From the NCBI GenBank assembly GCA_035048495.1, contig CM068547.1, positions 5,793,700 to 5,857,699 on the forward strand: a stretch of DNA of 64,000 nt, in the 5' to 3' direction. The position numbers and the translations under genes were made by a program. The stretch's first letter is position 1. Each line of letters starts with the position of its first letter. Source of the stretch: Euptelea pleiosperma. Lineage: Eukaryota; Streptophyta; Magnoliopsida; Ranunculales; Eupteleaceae. This document shows, one piece after another, positions 63,820 through 64,000 of this stretch. The notes beneath the pieces were generated by a model. It made no database searches and was not told the DNA's origin. It saw only the letters and a program-made list of their open reading frames with translations.

Positions 63820-63960
63820 TTAAAAGCAAGGATGAAAGTCTCAGGATCGGTGGGCTCGAATCCCGATCCAGATTGGTCCAATCCAGAACAGGATCGAGCC
63901 ATCTCGCCCGAGACAAAGTGATACTCCTTTGTAAAACAGTGATCTCGGATCTAGACAGAG
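63820..63960. repeat. GATCGGGATCGG-type dispersed repeat, copy 2
   Basis: Shares AATCCCGATCCAGATTGGTC, CATCTCGCCCGAGAC and GATCTCGGATC motifs, in inverse sense, with 45650-45830. Function unknown. Confidence 0.4.
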
Positions 63961-64000
63961 CCTGGTTTGGACTTTGAGCCATGCTTACTAGGTTCAAGAG

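Noticed and set aside
1..64000. Organellar (NUMT/NUPT) DNA, tRNA or rRNA genes
   Set aside because: I looked for recognisable chloroplast, mitochondrial, tRNA and rRNA sequence on both strands and saw none by eye; a tRNAscan or organelle BLAST would settle it.

Overview
This is nuclear DNA from a flowering plant. It is AT-rich, has GT-AG introns, carries plant-type Ty1/copia, Ty3/gypsy-like, hAT, L1-type LINE and MITE sequences, and holds only one recognisable host gene. Intronic TE load this heavy suggests a medium-to-large woody-angiosperm genome, but the sequence does not fix the species. I saw no tRNA, rRNA, CRISPR array or bacterial-type gene. All calls are by eye, without database searches. 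Host gene: one minus-strand gene runs from its start codon at 38433 to its stop at 6673. Four coding exons (38356-38433, 37784-38252, 12059-12186, 6673-7137) join in phase to 379 codons. The product is a predicted type I membrane protein: signal peptide, Lys/Ser/Gly-rich stalk, small Cys-containing extracellular domain (I believe the plant DUF7356 family), one transmembrane helix and an acidic Trp-rich tail. Introns are 103 bp, about 25.6 kb and about 4.9 kb. Layout: (1) 1-6440 is gene-free sequence downstream of the gene, with MITE-like repeats and a perfect 48-bp inverted repeat. (2) 7138-12058 is intron 3, with two LINE remnants and MITEs. (3) 12187-37783 is intron 2, a transposon deposit. 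It holds two broken copia fragments, a copia element with both LTRs and target-site duplication (16280-21751), gypsy-type LTR pieces forming an inverted repeat around that copia, and a broken hAT transposase gene. The hAT gene is split by a fold-back MITE, which is itself split by a non-autonomous LTR element. An old LTR pair follows, one LTR of which contains a MITE whose empty site survives in the other. (4) 38434-39110 is the gene's leader and promoter region, containing three degenerate tandem repeats. (5) 39150-50000 is upstream intergenic DNA dominated by a MITE family with GAGTAAAACTT ends and 9-bp duplications, and by a striking 3.4-kb higher-order tandem array at 40730-44150 built from units with Helitron-like ends. 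(6) 50000-64000 is mostly gene-free, with scattered MITEs and one promoter-like segment near 57.5 kb whose coding part I cannot find. The mobile elements do not form a pathway. Their interest lies in the relative insertion order they record and in the fact that the host gene apparently still splices across them.
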